This document shows positions 49,790 through 58,409 of a stretch of DNA of 64,000 nucleotides, in pieces; positions within the stretch are counted from its first letter, which is position 1, and the number at the start of each line of letters is the position of its first letter. The stretch lies in NCBI GenBank assembly GCA_047601745.1, contig JASGIS010000001.1, positions 434,001 to 498,000 on the forward strand. Direction: 5' to 3'. The translations under genes were made by a program, and so were the position numbers. This DNA is from JAKPAM01 sp047601745 (lineage in GTDB: Bacteria; Pseudomonadota; Gammaproteobacteria; Burkholderiales; Burkholderiaceae_E). The notes under the pieces were generated by a model that did no database searches, was not told the origin of the DNA, and worked only from the letters and a program-made list of their open reading frames with translations.

Positions 49790-51181
49790 ATGTCCGACAC
49801 CCACGCATCCCCCGCTTCGAAGCGGATGGCGCTCATCGCATTCCTGCAGGCGCAGAACTGCTCGAACCTAGTCGCGTCCTGGCGCCATCCGGCGACCGAG
49901 CCCGGCTACGCCAGCGCGCGGTACTACCAGGACATCGCGCGCATCCTCGAGGCGGGCAAGTTCCAGATGGCGTTCTTCGACGATCGGCTGGCGATGCCCG
50001 ACCGCTACGGCGACAGCTATCGGGAAGCCGTCGAGAACGGGGTGCGAGCCGTCAAGTTCGACCCGATCCCGGTGGTGACGGCGATGGGCCTGGCCACGAG
50101 CCGCCTCGGCCTGGGCGCGACGTGCTCGACGACGTATCACGAGCCCTTCCACGTCGCACGCATGTTCGCGACGCTGGATCAGTTCCTCGATGGCCGCGCG
50201 GCCTGGAATATCGTCACCTCGATCAACGACTCCGAGGCGCTCAACTTCGGCCGCACCGAGCATCTGGCGCACGACCTGCGCTACGACCGGGCCGACGAAT
50301 TCCTGGAAGTCGTGCTGGGGCATTGGAGCACCTGGGAAGACGGCGCCATCATCGGGGACAAGGCCGCGGGCCGCTTCGCCGACGCGGCCAAGGTCCATCG
50401 GCTCGACCACGACGGGAAATGGTTCAAGTCGCGCGGACCGTTCACCGTACCGCGATCGGCGCAGGGTCATCCGGTACTGATCCAGGCCGGCCAGAGCGGC
50501 CGCGGCAGCGATTTCGCGGCGCGCTGGGCCGAGCTGGTGTTCGTGATCCACCCGCACAAGGATGCGGCCCGCAAGGCCTACGCCGAGTTCAAGCGCAAGG
50601 TGGAGGCGCACGGCAGGGATCCGGGCCTGGTCAGGATGGCGCCGGCCGTCTATGCGTTCGTCGGCGAAAGCCGCGCGCAGGCCGAGGACCGCAAGGCCGA
50701 GACCGATGCGCTCGCACGCCCCATCGATGCGCTCTCGCTGCTCTCGGAGGTTCTCAATTTCGATTTCTCGACGAAGGCGATGAACGAGCCGTTCAACGAC
50801 GACGATCTGCAGCGCGTCAGCGGCTTGCGCGCGATCCTGGATCGCGTGGTGACGGCCAGCGGCAAATCCGCACCGACCCTCGAGGATTTCCTGCGCCATA
50901 GCGGTCGCGGCACGACGCGCGAATTGCCGACCTTCGTCGGCACCGCGAAGGATGTGGCCGACGGCATGGAAGAGTGGTATCGCGGCGGCGCGTGCGACGG
51001 CTTCGTGCTCGCGGCAACGCAGATGCCGGGCAGCTACGCGGATTTCGTGCGCCTCGTCGTACCGGAACTGCAGCGCCGCGACCTGTTCCATCACGACTAC
51101 GAAGGAAGCACGCTGCGCGAGAACCTGGGATTGTCGCGCCCCGCCGCCGGCGAATGGCGCCGCCTGTACGGCCACGCCTGA
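49790..51181 (+). CDS. FMN-dependent monooxygenase, NtaA/SnaA/DszA family
   Basis: This 463-residue bacterial-luciferase-like flavin monooxygenase uses FMNH2 from a partner reductase. I start at ATG 49790 (an in-frame TTG at 49748 would add 14 residues). Family marks are FQMAFFDDRLAMPDRYGDSY (about 56-75), FDPIPVVTAMGLATSRLGLG, TTYHEPFHVARMFATLDQF and GRAAWNIVTSINDSEALNFG. PVLIQAGQSGRGSDFAARWA and the C-terminal DGFVLAATQMPGSYADFVR region follow. Known members attack nitrilotriacetate, EDTA, dibenzothiophene sulfone, dimethyl sulfide or pristinamycin. Which class applies here is unclear. The flavin reductase gene begins 17 bases downstream, giving a complete two-component system. Confidence 0.9.
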   Translation: MSDTHASPASKRMALIAFLQAQNCSNLVASWRHPATEPGYASARYYQDIARILEAGKFQMAFFDDRLAMPDRYGDSYREAVENGVRAVKFDPIPVVTAMGLATSRLGLGATCSTTYHEPFHVARMFATLDQFLDGRAAWNIVTSINDSEALNFGRTEHLAHDLRYDRADEFLEVVLGHWSTWEDGAIIGDKAAGRFADAAKVHRLDHDGKWFKSRGPFTVPRSAQGHPVLIQAGQSGRGSDFAARWAELVFVIHPHKDAARKAYAEFKRKVEAHGRDPGLVRMAPAVYAFVGESRAQAEDRKAETDALARPIDALSLLSEVLNFDFSTKAMNEPFNDDDLQRVSGLRAILDRVVTASGKSAPTLEDFLRHSGRGTTRELPTFVGTAKDVADGMEEWYRGGACDGFVLAATQMPGSYADFVRLVVPELQRRDLFHHDYEGSTLRENLGLSRPAAGEWRRLYGHA

Positions 51182-51198
51182 CTTTCCGGAGATCCCCG

Positions 51199-51696
51199 AT
51201 GCATGCCACCGACTATCGGAACCTGATGCGCAACCACGCCGGCGCGACCGTCGTCATCGCCACCGGCAGCCCCGGCAGCAGGACCGGGCTTACCGCCACG
51301 GCCTTCTGTTCGCTCTCGGATGCTCCGCCGCTGATCCTCGTATGCGTCAACAAGAGTGCCAGCGCTCATCCGCTGATCCTCGAAACGCGATGCTTCTCGG
51401 TCAACCTGCTCGACCGGGGACAGCAGGACATCGCGCTGCGCTTCGCGGGCCGCACGGGACTCAAGGGCGAGGAACGCTTCGATGCCGACTGGACCTGCGG
51501 AGCGACCGGCGTGCCGGTCCTGCGTCGCGCGCTCGCCAACCTCGAATGCGAACTGGCGAGCGCGCACGACCACGGCTCGCATTCGGTTTTCGTCGGCGAA
51601 GTGCGCGCGCTCGCAGCGAACGAGCACGCCACGCCGTTGATCTATTTCCGAGGCGACTTCGGCGGACTCGGCCAGGCGCGCCCCGCGTTGGCTTAG
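51199..51696 (+). CDS. Flavin reductase (HpaC/NtaB-like partner)
   Basis: This is a 165-residue FMN-binding split-barrel NAD(P)H:flavin reductase. ATG 51199 follows a GGAG site. The segments are YRNLMRNHAGATVVIATGSP (about 5-24), GLTATAFCSLSDAPPLILVC, the cofactor loop NKSASAHPLILETRCFSVNL, and GDFGGLG at the end. It should supply reduced FMN to the monooxygenase encoded 17 bases upstream. The enzyme pair is typical of NtaAB, DszAD or HpaBC-like systems. The following lyase gene starts 49 bases downstream on the same strand. Confidence 0.92.
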   Translation: MHATDYRNLMRNHAGATVVIATGSPGSRTGLTATAFCSLSDAPPLILVCVNKSASAHPLILETRCFSVNLLDRGQQDIALRFAGRTGLKGEERFDADWTCGATGVPVLRRALANLECELASAHDHGSHSVFVGEVRALAANEHATPLIYFRGDFGGLGQARPALA

Positions 51697-51745
51697 TTCT
51701 CCCGCCCCCGAACCGATTCCATCACCCATCGACCGATTCCCCACC

Positions 51746-52729
51746 ATGTCCGCCACCCGTATCGAACACCGCCCTCCCCGTCTGCAACGCAGCGAGCTTG
51801 CCGTCCCCGCGACTTCCGAGCGCTTCTTCGAGAAGGCCCGCGCCAGCGTCGCGGACGCCGTGTTCTTCGATCTCGAGGACGCCGTGGCCGATCCGCTGAA
51901 GGACGAGGCCCGTGCCAAGGCCATACGAGCGATCAACGGCATCGAGTGGGGCAGCAAACTCGTGTCGGTGCGCATCAATGGCCTGGACACGCGCTGGGCG
52001 CTGCGCGACCTGATCGATGTCGTGACGCACTGCCCGCGACTGGACATGATCCTGCTGCCGAAAACGGGCTCGGCGTTCGACGTGCGCTTCGTCGAGCAGG
52101 TGCTGACGCTGCTGGAGCGCGAACTGGGGCGCAGCCGCCCCGTGGGCATCGAGGTGCTGATAGAAACCGCGCTGGGCGTGGCGAATGCCGAGGAAATCGC
52201 GGCCTCATCGACGCGCCTGGAAGCGATGATCTTCGGCGTCGGCGACTACACGGTGGACATGCGAACGGGCGACACCGCCTTTGGCGTGCCCAACCCTGCC
52301 TACGCCGTGCTCACCAACGCCGATGGACAGTCCCCACGCGTCCGGCACTGGAACGATCAATGGCATTTCGCGATGGCGCGCATCGCCAACGCGTGCCGCG
52401 CCAACGGATTGCGCGCCATCGACGGACCGTTCACCGATTTCGGCGACCCCGACGGCTACCGGGCCTCGGCCCGGCGCTCCGCGGCGCTGGGGTTCGAAGG
52501 GAAATGGGCGATCCATCCGGTGCAGATCGAGTCCGCCAATGCCGTCTACTCGCCGGCGGCTCCGCAGCTCGATTGGGCCCGCCGCATCGCTAGCGCCATC
52601 GAGACCAGCACGCGAAACGGACACGGCGCGTTCGCGGTCGACGGCGTTCTGATCGACCTCGCGCACGCCAAGCTCGCCAGGGCCATGCTCGAACGCCAGG
52701 CGCTGATCGAGCGCCAGAGCGCGGCATGA
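51746..52729 (+). CDS. CitE/HpcH-family CoA lyase (malyl/citramalyl-CoA lyase-like)
   Basis: This 327-residue TIM-barrel enzyme belongs to the citrate-lyase-beta/malyl-CoA lyase group, which splits a malyl- or citramalyl-type CoA ester into acetyl- or propionyl-CoA and a keto acid, or runs in reverse. Active-site features are R in QRSELAVPATSERFFEKARA, the FFDLEDAVADPLKDEAR segment, metal-binding Glu in GIEVLIETALGVANAEEI and Asp in MIFGVGDYTVDM, and the HPVQIESANAVYSP loop. Its stop overlaps the CaiB-family gene start (ATGA), so the two enzymes should work in sequence: CoA transfer to a hydroxy acid, then cleavage, as in citramalate/itaconate degradation. The exact substrate is not shown. 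Confidence 0.88.
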   Translation: MSATRIEHRPPRLQRSELAVPATSERFFEKARASVADAVFFDLEDAVADPLKDEARAKAIRAINGIEWGSKLVSVRINGLDTRWALRDLIDVVTHCPRLDMILLPKTGSAFDVRFVEQVLTLLERELGRSRPVGIEVLIETALGVANAEEIAASSTRLEAMIFGVGDYTVDMRTGDTAFGVPNPAYAVLTNADGQSPRVRHWNDQWHFAMARIANACRANGLRAIDGPFTDFGDPDGYRASARRSAALGFEGKWAIHPVQIESANAVYSPAAPQLDWARRIASAIETSTRNGHGAFAVDGVLIDLAHAKLARAMLERQALIERQSAA

Positions 52730-53961
52730 CGGTCGAACCACGGGATGCGGCCGGTACCGCGGCAGACCATCGCCCGCTCGCGGGCATTCGCGTGCTGGAC
52801 ATCGCGACCTTTCTCGCCGCGCCTTTCGCCGGCACGGTACTGGCGGACTTCGGCGCCGACGTCATCAAGATCGAGCAGCCCCGCGTCGGCGATCCGCTGC
52901 GCCGGTTCGGCACACCCACCGAATGCGGCGACACGCTCGTCTGGCTCAGCGAGGCGCGCAACAAGCGCTTCCTGACTCTCGATCTGCGCGTGCCCGCCGG
53001 AAAGGAAGTGTTCCTGCGGCTGGTCGAGCAATCCGACGTGGTGCTGGAGAACTTTCGTCCGGGCACACTGGAACGCTGGGGGCTCGGCTACGATGTGCTG
53101 CGCGCACGAAATCCACGGCTGATCCTGCTGCGCGTCAGCGCCTATGGCCAGACCGGCCCTTATGCCGGCAAGCCGGGCTTCGCCCGCGTCGCGCACGGCT
53201 TCGGCGGCTTGTCGCATCTGTCCGGCATGGCCGATGGCCCCCCCGTCGTTCCCGGATCGACGTCGCTGGCCGACTACATTTCGGGCATGTGGGGCGTGAT
53301 CGGCGTGCTCATCGCGCTGCGCGAGGTCGAGCGCGGAGGCGAAGGCCAGCAGATCGACGTCGCGCTGTACGAGTCGGTATTCCGGCTGCTCGACGAACTC
53401 GCGCCCGCCTACGCCAAATTCGGCGAAATCCGCGGCCGCCTCGGGCCCGATGTCGCGCACGTCGTTCCGCACGGTCACTGGCGCACGCGCGACGACCGCT
53501 GGATCGCGCTGGCGTGTTCGAGCGACAAGCTGTTCGAACGGCTCGCGCGCCTGATGCAACGCCCCGATCTCAGCGATCCGGACCGATTCGCGACGAATGC
53601 CCAGCGGCTGGCCGGCCGGCACGAGCTCGATGCGGCGATCGCCGAGTGGGTCGGCAGCATGACGCTCGAGGAAGTCACCGCGGCCTGCGACGCCGCGAGC
53701 GTGCCGTGCGGCCCGATCCTGTCGATCGAGCACATCTTCGCCGACCCGCAATACGCGCAGCGCGGCGACCTGCAGACGGTCGACGATCCTCGCGTCGGCA
53801 CGCTGGTCGTACCGGCGGCGCTGCCGAAAATGTCGCGGACCATGCCCGAGCTGAACCACCTGGGGGCCGCGCTGGGCGCCCACACGACGGAGATCCTCGG
53901 ATCGCTGCTGGGCCTCGGCCAGGCGGACATCGATCGACTCCAGCGGGACGGCGCGATCTAG
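52726..53961 (+). CDS. CaiB/BaiF (family III) CoA-transferase
   Basis: This single-domain 411-residue CoA-transferase moves CoA between carboxylic acids by an acid-enzyme anhydride. The N-terminal Rossmann part starts GIRVLDIATFLAAPFAGTVL (about 20-39) with ADFGADVIKIEQPRVGDPLR. The family Asp nucleophile should be the Asp in PGSTSLADYISGMWG (about residue 183). VVLENFRPGTLERWGLG and ISAYGQTGPY-like RVSAYGQTGPYAGKPGF follow. It is translationally coupled to the CitE-type lyase gene and ends the monooxygenase - reductase - lyase - transferase operon. Succinyl-CoA or acetyl-CoA would be the usual donor. Confidence 0.92.
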   Translation: MTVEPRDAAGTAADHRPLAGIRVLDIATFLAAPFAGTVLADFGADVIKIEQPRVGDPLRRFGTPTECGDTLVWLSEARNKRFLTLDLRVPAGKEVFLRLVEQSDVVLENFRPGTLERWGLGYDVLRARNPRLILLRVSAYGQTGPYAGKPGFARVAHGFGGLSHLSGMADGPPVVPGSTSLADYISGMWGVIGVLIALREVERGGEGQQIDVALYESVFRLLDELAPAYAKFGEIRGRLGPDVAHVVPHGHWRTRDDRWIALACSSDKLFERLARLMQRPDLSDPDRFATNAQRLAGRHELDAAIAEWVGSMTLEEVTAACDAASVPCGPILSIEHIFADPQYAQRGDLQTVDDPRVGTLVVPAALPKMSRTMPELNHLGAALGAHTTEILGSLLGLGQADIDRLQRDGAI

Positions 53962-54026
53962 GAAAGCGGCGTCCGGCGCCCGACACGGACTCGCCGCCGC
54001 GCGCCCCGCATGAGAAGATCGGCGCC

Positions 54027-54497
54027 ATGACCCGCTCTCCGTTCTCCCGCCCGCCGACCGCCCGCGTCGTGTTCGACTGGCTCGGCGAGCAGCCGGTCGC
54101 GCAGCGGCTGGCCGCGCAGGCCGGCCGGCTCGCCGAGCTGCAGCGCGACCTGGATGCGTGCGCGCCGATCGGCGGGCTCGTCGTCTGCGGCCTGGACGGC
54201 GGCGTGCTGGTGCTGACGACGCCGCATGCGGGCGCGGCCGCCAAGTTCCGCCAGTTCGAGCGCACGCTGGGCCAGAAGCTGGCGATGCGCGGCTGGCGCG
54301 TCGAGCGGATCCGGATCCGGCCGCAGCCGTCGGCGCTGCACGAGCCGCTGCCCCCGCCGCCGCCGAAGGCCCCGGTGCCGGTCGCCGCGCTGGCGGCGTT
54401 CGAACGCCTGCGCGACGACAGCGGCAGCGAGGCGCTGCGCGCGGCGCTGGCAAGGCTGGTCGGCAACCAGCGGCGACGGCACCGACCGGAAGACTGA
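54027..54497 (+). CDS. DUF721/DciA-like protein
   Basis: This 156-residue protein has a basic Arg-rich helical surface and a compact central beta region (GLVVCGLDGGVLVLTTPHAG, then KFRQFERTLGQKLAMRGWRV and ERIRIRPQ). It ends in a Pro-rich linker and a helix. This fits DUF721 (DciA), a helicase loader of bacteria lacking DnaC or DnaI, whose gene lies near lpxC and secA in betaproteobacteria. DciA family membership is judged by eye and by location. Here the gene is separated from both neighbours by accessory genes, but keeps the general place. No ribosome site is strong. Confidence 0.65.
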   Translation: MTRSPFSRPPTARVVFDWLGEQPVAQRLAAQAGRLAELQRDLDACAPIGGLVVCGLDGGVLVLTTPHAGAAAKFRQFERTLGQKLAMRGWRVERIRIRPQPSALHEPLPPPPPKAPVPVAALAAFERLRDDSGSEALRAALARLVGNQRRRHRPED

Positions 54498-54546
54498 GTC
54501 CGGATCCCCTGTGATGCTCCGTGATCCGCGGCACTCGGCCTCGCGG

Positions 54547-55428
54547 TCAGCCGAGCTCCATCGGCATCTCGGGCCGCGCCGACCATTCGAGCAGCGAGTT
54601 GTCGTAGACCGCCCAGTCCGGATGCCCGAGCAGCTCGAGCACGAACGCGTCGACGGTCGCCGCGATGCCGCCGCCGCAGTAGACGATCACGTGCGGCGCG
54701 TCGAGCGCGCCCGCCTGCGCCATCCGCGCGCGCAGCGTCTCGCGATCGAGGAAGCAGCCGGTCCGCGCATCCAGCAGCTCGCGGGCCGGTACGCTGACGC
54801 TGCCCGGGATGCGTCCGGGACGGCCATAATGCGCGCCGCCGGTGCCCGCGAACTGCTCGGCGCTCAACGCATTGACCCGGCAGGTCGCCGGATCGTCGAG
54901 CGACGCCCGCACGCGCGCGAGATCGGCGACGCGGTCGGCCGCGAGCCTCGCGGAGAACGGTGTGCCGGGCGCCGCGTCAGTCCCCGCCACGTCACCGGCC
55001 CGCCAGACCGGCCGCCCCTCGGCGACCCAGCGCTCGTAGCCGCCGTCCAGCAGCGACAACCGCCGGGCGCCCAGCGCGTGCAGCACGTACCAGATGCGCG
55101 TGGCGGCCATCACGTTGCCGCGCGCGTACAGCACGATGTGATCGTCGGCGCCGATGCCCAGCGCCGCCAGGCGCGCTTCGAGCTGCGCCGGCGTCGGCAG
55201 CGTGTACGGGTAGCGGCCGGCCGGGTCCGACATCTCGTCGCGCATGTCGACATGCCGGGCACCGGGAATGTGGTCGCGCTCGAACGCCGGGCGGCCGCTG
55301 ACGTAGCGCGACGCACCGACCGGCTGCGGCTGCAGCGTGGCCGTGCATTCGAGGATCGCCAGGCCGGGCCGGCCGAGGCGCGGCTGCAGCCAGTCGGGCG
55401 TCACCAGCAGATCGGGGTGGGCGGGCAT
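54547..55428 (-). CDS. Sulfurtransferase with two rhodanese domains
   Basis: This is a 293-residue SseA/rhodanese-type enzyme (thiosulfate or mercaptopyruvate sulfurtransferase). Start 55426 follows AGGAGA. Domain 1 (about 8-140) has a non-catalytic loop. Domain 2 (about 160-290) has the active-site Cys in VIVYCGGGIAATVDAF. RPAFERDHIPGARHVDMRD is the family substrate-side segment in domain 1. The loop after the Cys, GGGIAA, differs from the CG(S/T)GVTA of MST and the CRKGVTA of TST, so the true substrate is open. The gene is convergent with the DciA-like gene and 90 bases from norB. Confidence 0.88.
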   Translation of the reverse strand: MPAHPDLLVTPDWLQPRLGRPGLAILECTATLQPQPVGASRYVSGRPAFERDHIPGARHVDMRDEMSDPAGRYPYTLPTPAQLEARLAALGIGADDHIVLYARGNVMAATRIWYVLHALGARRLSLLDGGYERWVAEGRPVWRAGDVAGTDAAPGTPFSARLAADRVADLARVRASLDDPATCRVNALSAEQFAGTGGAHYGRPGRIPGSVSVPARELLDARTGCFLDRETLRARMAQAGALDAPHVIVYCGGGIAATVDAFVLELLGHPDWAVYDNSLLEWSARPEMPMELG

Positions 55429-55518
55429 CGTCGTGTCTCCTGTTCGTGTCGTCGGGTCTGCCGACATTGTGGCAAACCCGGTCGGTGACGCCCAAGCCCC
55501 GCCGCCGCGCGCCGTCGC

Positions 55519-57801
55519 TCACACCGGACGCGCGCTCGGGGCGCCGTCGATGCGCTGCGTCGCGGCCGGGCGGTTGGCCAGCCCGATGACGACCTGCCAC
55601 GCCACCGCCACGCTGCCGATGATGAACACCACGTCGCCGAACGTGCGGATCCAGCGCAGCATCTGCAGCAGCGGCTGCTGCATGAACGCCTCGCTGCGCG
55701 CGTACCACAGGCCCTCGGTCACGCTCGCATAGAACTGGATGAAGCCGATCGGCAGCAGGCTGGTCACGATCATCAGCACGAGGCCGATGTTCATGCCCCA
55801 GAAGCCCACTTTCATCAAGCCGTGGTTGAACACCAGTTGCGGCCGCAGATAACGCAGCACCATCAGCGTGAAGCCCAGCGCGAGGAACCCGTAGACCCCG
55901 AACAGCGCCGAGTGCGCGTGCACGGGCGTGGTGTTCAGGCCCTGGATGTAGTACAGCGAGATCGGCGGGTTGATCATGAAGCCGAACACGCCGGCGCCCA
56001 GCATGTTCCAGAACGCCACCGCGACGAAGCAGGCGAGCGGCCACACCAGCGCGTCCATCCACGGCGCGCGCTGCTTCAGGCGCCAGTTCTCCCAGGCCTC
56101 GTGGCCGAGCACGATCAGCGGCACGACCTCGAGCGCGCTGAACGCCGCGCCGACCGCCATCACCGGCGTCGTCGTGCCGGCGAAATACAGGTGGTGGAAC
56201 GTGCCGGGGATGCCGCCGAGCAGGAACAGCGATGCCGACGCCAGGCTGGCTCCGGTGGCCATCGACCGCGAAACCAGGCCCATGCTGGAGAACACGAAGG
56301 CCAATGCGGTGGTCGCGAACACCTCGAAGAAGCCCTCGACCCACAGGTGCACGACCCACCAGCGCCAGTACTCCATCACCGACAGGTTCGTGCGCTCGCC
56401 GTACATCAGGCCCGCGCCGTAGAACAGGCCGATCGCGCCGACCGATACCGTCAGCAGCGTCAGCAGGTTCTTGTCCTGGCCGGTGCGGCGGACCAGCGCC
56501 GGCAGCACGCCGCGCAGCATCAGCACCAGCCACAGCAGGATGCCGACCCATTTCAGGATCTGCCAGACGCGTCCGAGGTCGACGAACTCATAACCCTGGT
56601 GCCCGAGCCAGAAACTAAGCTCGGGCGGCATCACCTGCCGGATCGCCAGGTAGTTGCCGATGAACGATCCCACGCACACGAAGACCAGCGCCCAGAACAG
56701 CACGTCGACGCCGAGCTTCTGGAACTTGGGATCCTTGCCGCCGTTGATGACCGGCGCGAGGAACAGGCCGACGGCCAGGAACCCGGTCGCGATCCAGAAC
56801 AGCGCGGCCTGGATGTGCCAGGTGCGCGTCAACGAGTACGGGAAGTGCTGCGACAGGTCGATGCCGTAGAACTTCTGGCCCTCGAGCGTGTAGTGCGCGG
56901 TGAACCCGCCGATGAACACCTGGAACACGAACAGCGCGACGACCAGGAACAGGTACTTGCCCAGCGCACGCTGCGAAGGCGTCAGCGCGAACGCGGTCAG
57001 CGGATCGCGGACCGGCGCCTCGACCTCGTCCTCGTGCTTGCGCAGGAACGACCAGCCCCAGACCAGGAAGCCGACGCCGGCCAGCAGGACCACGACGCTG
57101 GCGATCGACCAGACGACGTTCTCGCCGCTGGGCACGTTGCCGATCAACGGTTCGTGCGGCCAGTTGTTCGTGTACGTGACGTGCCGGTCGGGCCGGTTCG
57201 TCGCCGCGGCCCACGCGGTCCAGAAGAAGAACTCGGTCATCCGCTCGCGCCGTTCGGCGCTGGGCAGCGTGTTCTCCTTCATCGCGAACGCCTCGCGGCT
57301 CTTCTGGAACGTCGGCTCGTCGGAGAACAACCGATCGTAGTAGCGCGCCGTCTGCGCGATCGCCTGCGCGCGGCGCTCGCTGACGACCAGCCGCCCGTTG
57401 GCGTCCAGGCGGTTGTTCCGGTACTCGGCCTGCAGCGCCGCCCGCAGCGCGCCCTGGCGCGCCGCGTCCAGTTCGGCATACGGCTTGCCGTACTCGGCCT
57501 TGGCGGCCTCGTCGAGCCAGGCGCTCAGCTCGCGGTGCAGCCAGTCGGCGGTCCAGTCGGGCGCCTGGTAGGCGCCATGGCCCCAGATCGATCCGAGCTG
57601 CATGCCGCCGACCGATTGCCAGGCGGTCTGGCCATCGAGGATCTGGTCGCCGGTGAACAGCACGCGGCCGTCCTGCGTGGCCACCTGCGCCGGAATCGGC
57701 GGCGCGTTGCGATAGACGTCGGCACCGAAATATCCCAGCAGCGAGAACATCACGATGCAGACGGCGATCAACGCGAACCAGTGTTTCTTGTACGGTCCCA
57801 T
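55519..57801 (-). CDS. norB: Quinol-dependent nitric oxide reductase (qNOR, NorB/NorZ)
   Basis: This enzyme reduces 2 NO to N2O using quinol. The single-subunit 760-residue form has a long N-terminal extension (about 30-230) with one membrane segment and a periplasmic domain that replaces NorC. Twelve or more further segments form a heme-copper-oxidase-like core. Conserved heme and non-heme-iron ligand regions are visible in VVHLWVEGFFEVFATTALA, GIPGTFHHLYFAG and TPVHAHSALFGVYGFLALGF. The start at 57799 follows GAGGAGA. It is the third gene of nirK - hemerythrin - norB, 13 bases after the hemerythrin stop, so NO made by NirK is reduced by a product of the same transcript. Confidence 0.95.
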   Translation of the reverse strand: MGPYKKHWFALIAVCIVMFSLLGYFGADVYRNAPPIPAQVATQDGRVLFTGDQILDGQTAWQSVGGMQLGSIWGHGAYQAPDWTADWLHRELSAWLDEAAKAEYGKPYAELDAARQGALRAALQAEYRNNRLDANGRLVVSERRAQAIAQTARYYDRLFSDEPTFQKSREAFAMKENTLPSAERRERMTEFFFWTAWAAATNRPDRHVTYTNNWPHEPLIGNVPSGENVVWSIASVVVLLAGVGFLVWGWSFLRKHEDEVEAPVRDPLTAFALTPSQRALGKYLFLVVALFVFQVFIGGFTAHYTLEGQKFYGIDLSQHFPYSLTRTWHIQAALFWIATGFLAVGLFLAPVINGGKDPKFQKLGVDVLFWALVFVCVGSFIGNYLAIRQVMPPELSFWLGHQGYEFVDLGRVWQILKWVGILLWLVLMLRGVLPALVRRTGQDKNLLTLLTVSVGAIGLFYGAGLMYGERTNLSVMEYWRWWVVHLWVEGFFEVFATTALAFVFSSMGLVSRSMATGASLASASLFLLGGIPGTFHHLYFAGTTTPVMAVGAAFSALEVVPLIVLGHEAWENWRLKQRAPWMDALVWPLACFVAVAFWNMLGAGVFGFMINPPISLYYIQGLNTTPVHAHSALFGVYGFLALGFTLMVLRYLRPQLVFNHGLMKVGFWGMNIGLVLMIVTSLLPIGFIQFYASVTEGLWYARSEAFMQQPLLQMLRWIRTFGDVVFIIGSVAVAWQVVIGLANRPAATQRIDGAPSARPV

Positions 57802-57814
57802 GTCGTCGGTCTCC

Positions 57815-58351
57815 TCAGACAGATGCCGACTGCGTCGAAGCGAGCCGGCTCGCATCCTCGAAGAGGATGTCGTTTTCAAGTTGGATGTGCGTCATCAGGT
57901 CCCGGCGGAACGTCGCCAGTTCCCGGTACAGCGCGCGCCAGGTCGCGCACGCGTCCTGCGGCGGCGTCAGGCCGCCGGTCAGCGCCTCGAGCCGGCGCAT
58001 CTCGGCGCGGTGCTCGTCGTGTTCGGCGCGCATGACCCGGATCGGCATTCGCGCGCGAACGCCGAGCCCCCGCGCGAGCATCGGGAACAGGATCTGCTCC
58101 TCCTTGCGCATGTGGCTTTCCAGCTCCTGCGACATCGCCGTCAGGTGATCGGCCAGGCCGGCCGGGCAGTCGCCGTGCTGCGCGTGCATCCGTTCGATCT
58201 CTCGCGACAGCCGGATCAGCCTCGGCAACTGCTCGCGGTGCACGGCGTGATAACGCGTCAGGATGTGCGCGATCAGCGCCGGCGCACCGGCCAACGACCA
58301 GTCGCGAGCACCGTCGTCGTCGACGCCGGCCGGATCGTCCATTCGTTGCAT
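57815..58351 (-). CDS. Hemerythrin-domain protein, YtfE/DnrN-like without ScdA domain
   Basis: This is a 178-residue protein of one hemerythrin domain. Di-iron ligands are suggested by HILTRYHAVHREQLPRL (about 29-45), HMRKEEQILFPML, RAEHDEHRAEMRRLE and HIQLENDILFEDA. YtfE/DnrN/ScdA proteins repair iron centres damaged by NO and have an extra N-terminal cysteine domain (ScdA_N/DUF542). Here only about 20 residues precede the first His region, so that domain is absent. Sitting between nirK and norB, 58 bases from nirK and 13 from norB, it probably binds, reduces or senses NO, or delivers repair. Confidence 0.85.
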   Translation of the reverse strand: MQRMDDPAGVDDDGARDWSLAGAPALIAHILTRYHAVHREQLPRLIRLSREIERMHAQHGDCPAGLADHLTAMSQELESHMRKEEQILFPMLARGLGVRARMPIRVMRAEHDEHRAEMRRLEALTGGLTPPQDACATWRALYRELATFRRDLMTHIQLENDILFEDASRLASTQSASV

Positions 58352-58409
58352 GTCGATTTCCTCCTTGCGGGCGCCGGAGCACGCTCCGGCGCCGACCCGT
58401 GGACGGGGC

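Noticed and set aside
55822..58035. A 737-codon plus-strand frame opposite norB
   Set aside because: It is antisense to norB and the hemerythrin gene and has only low-complexity Arg/Gln/Asp content.
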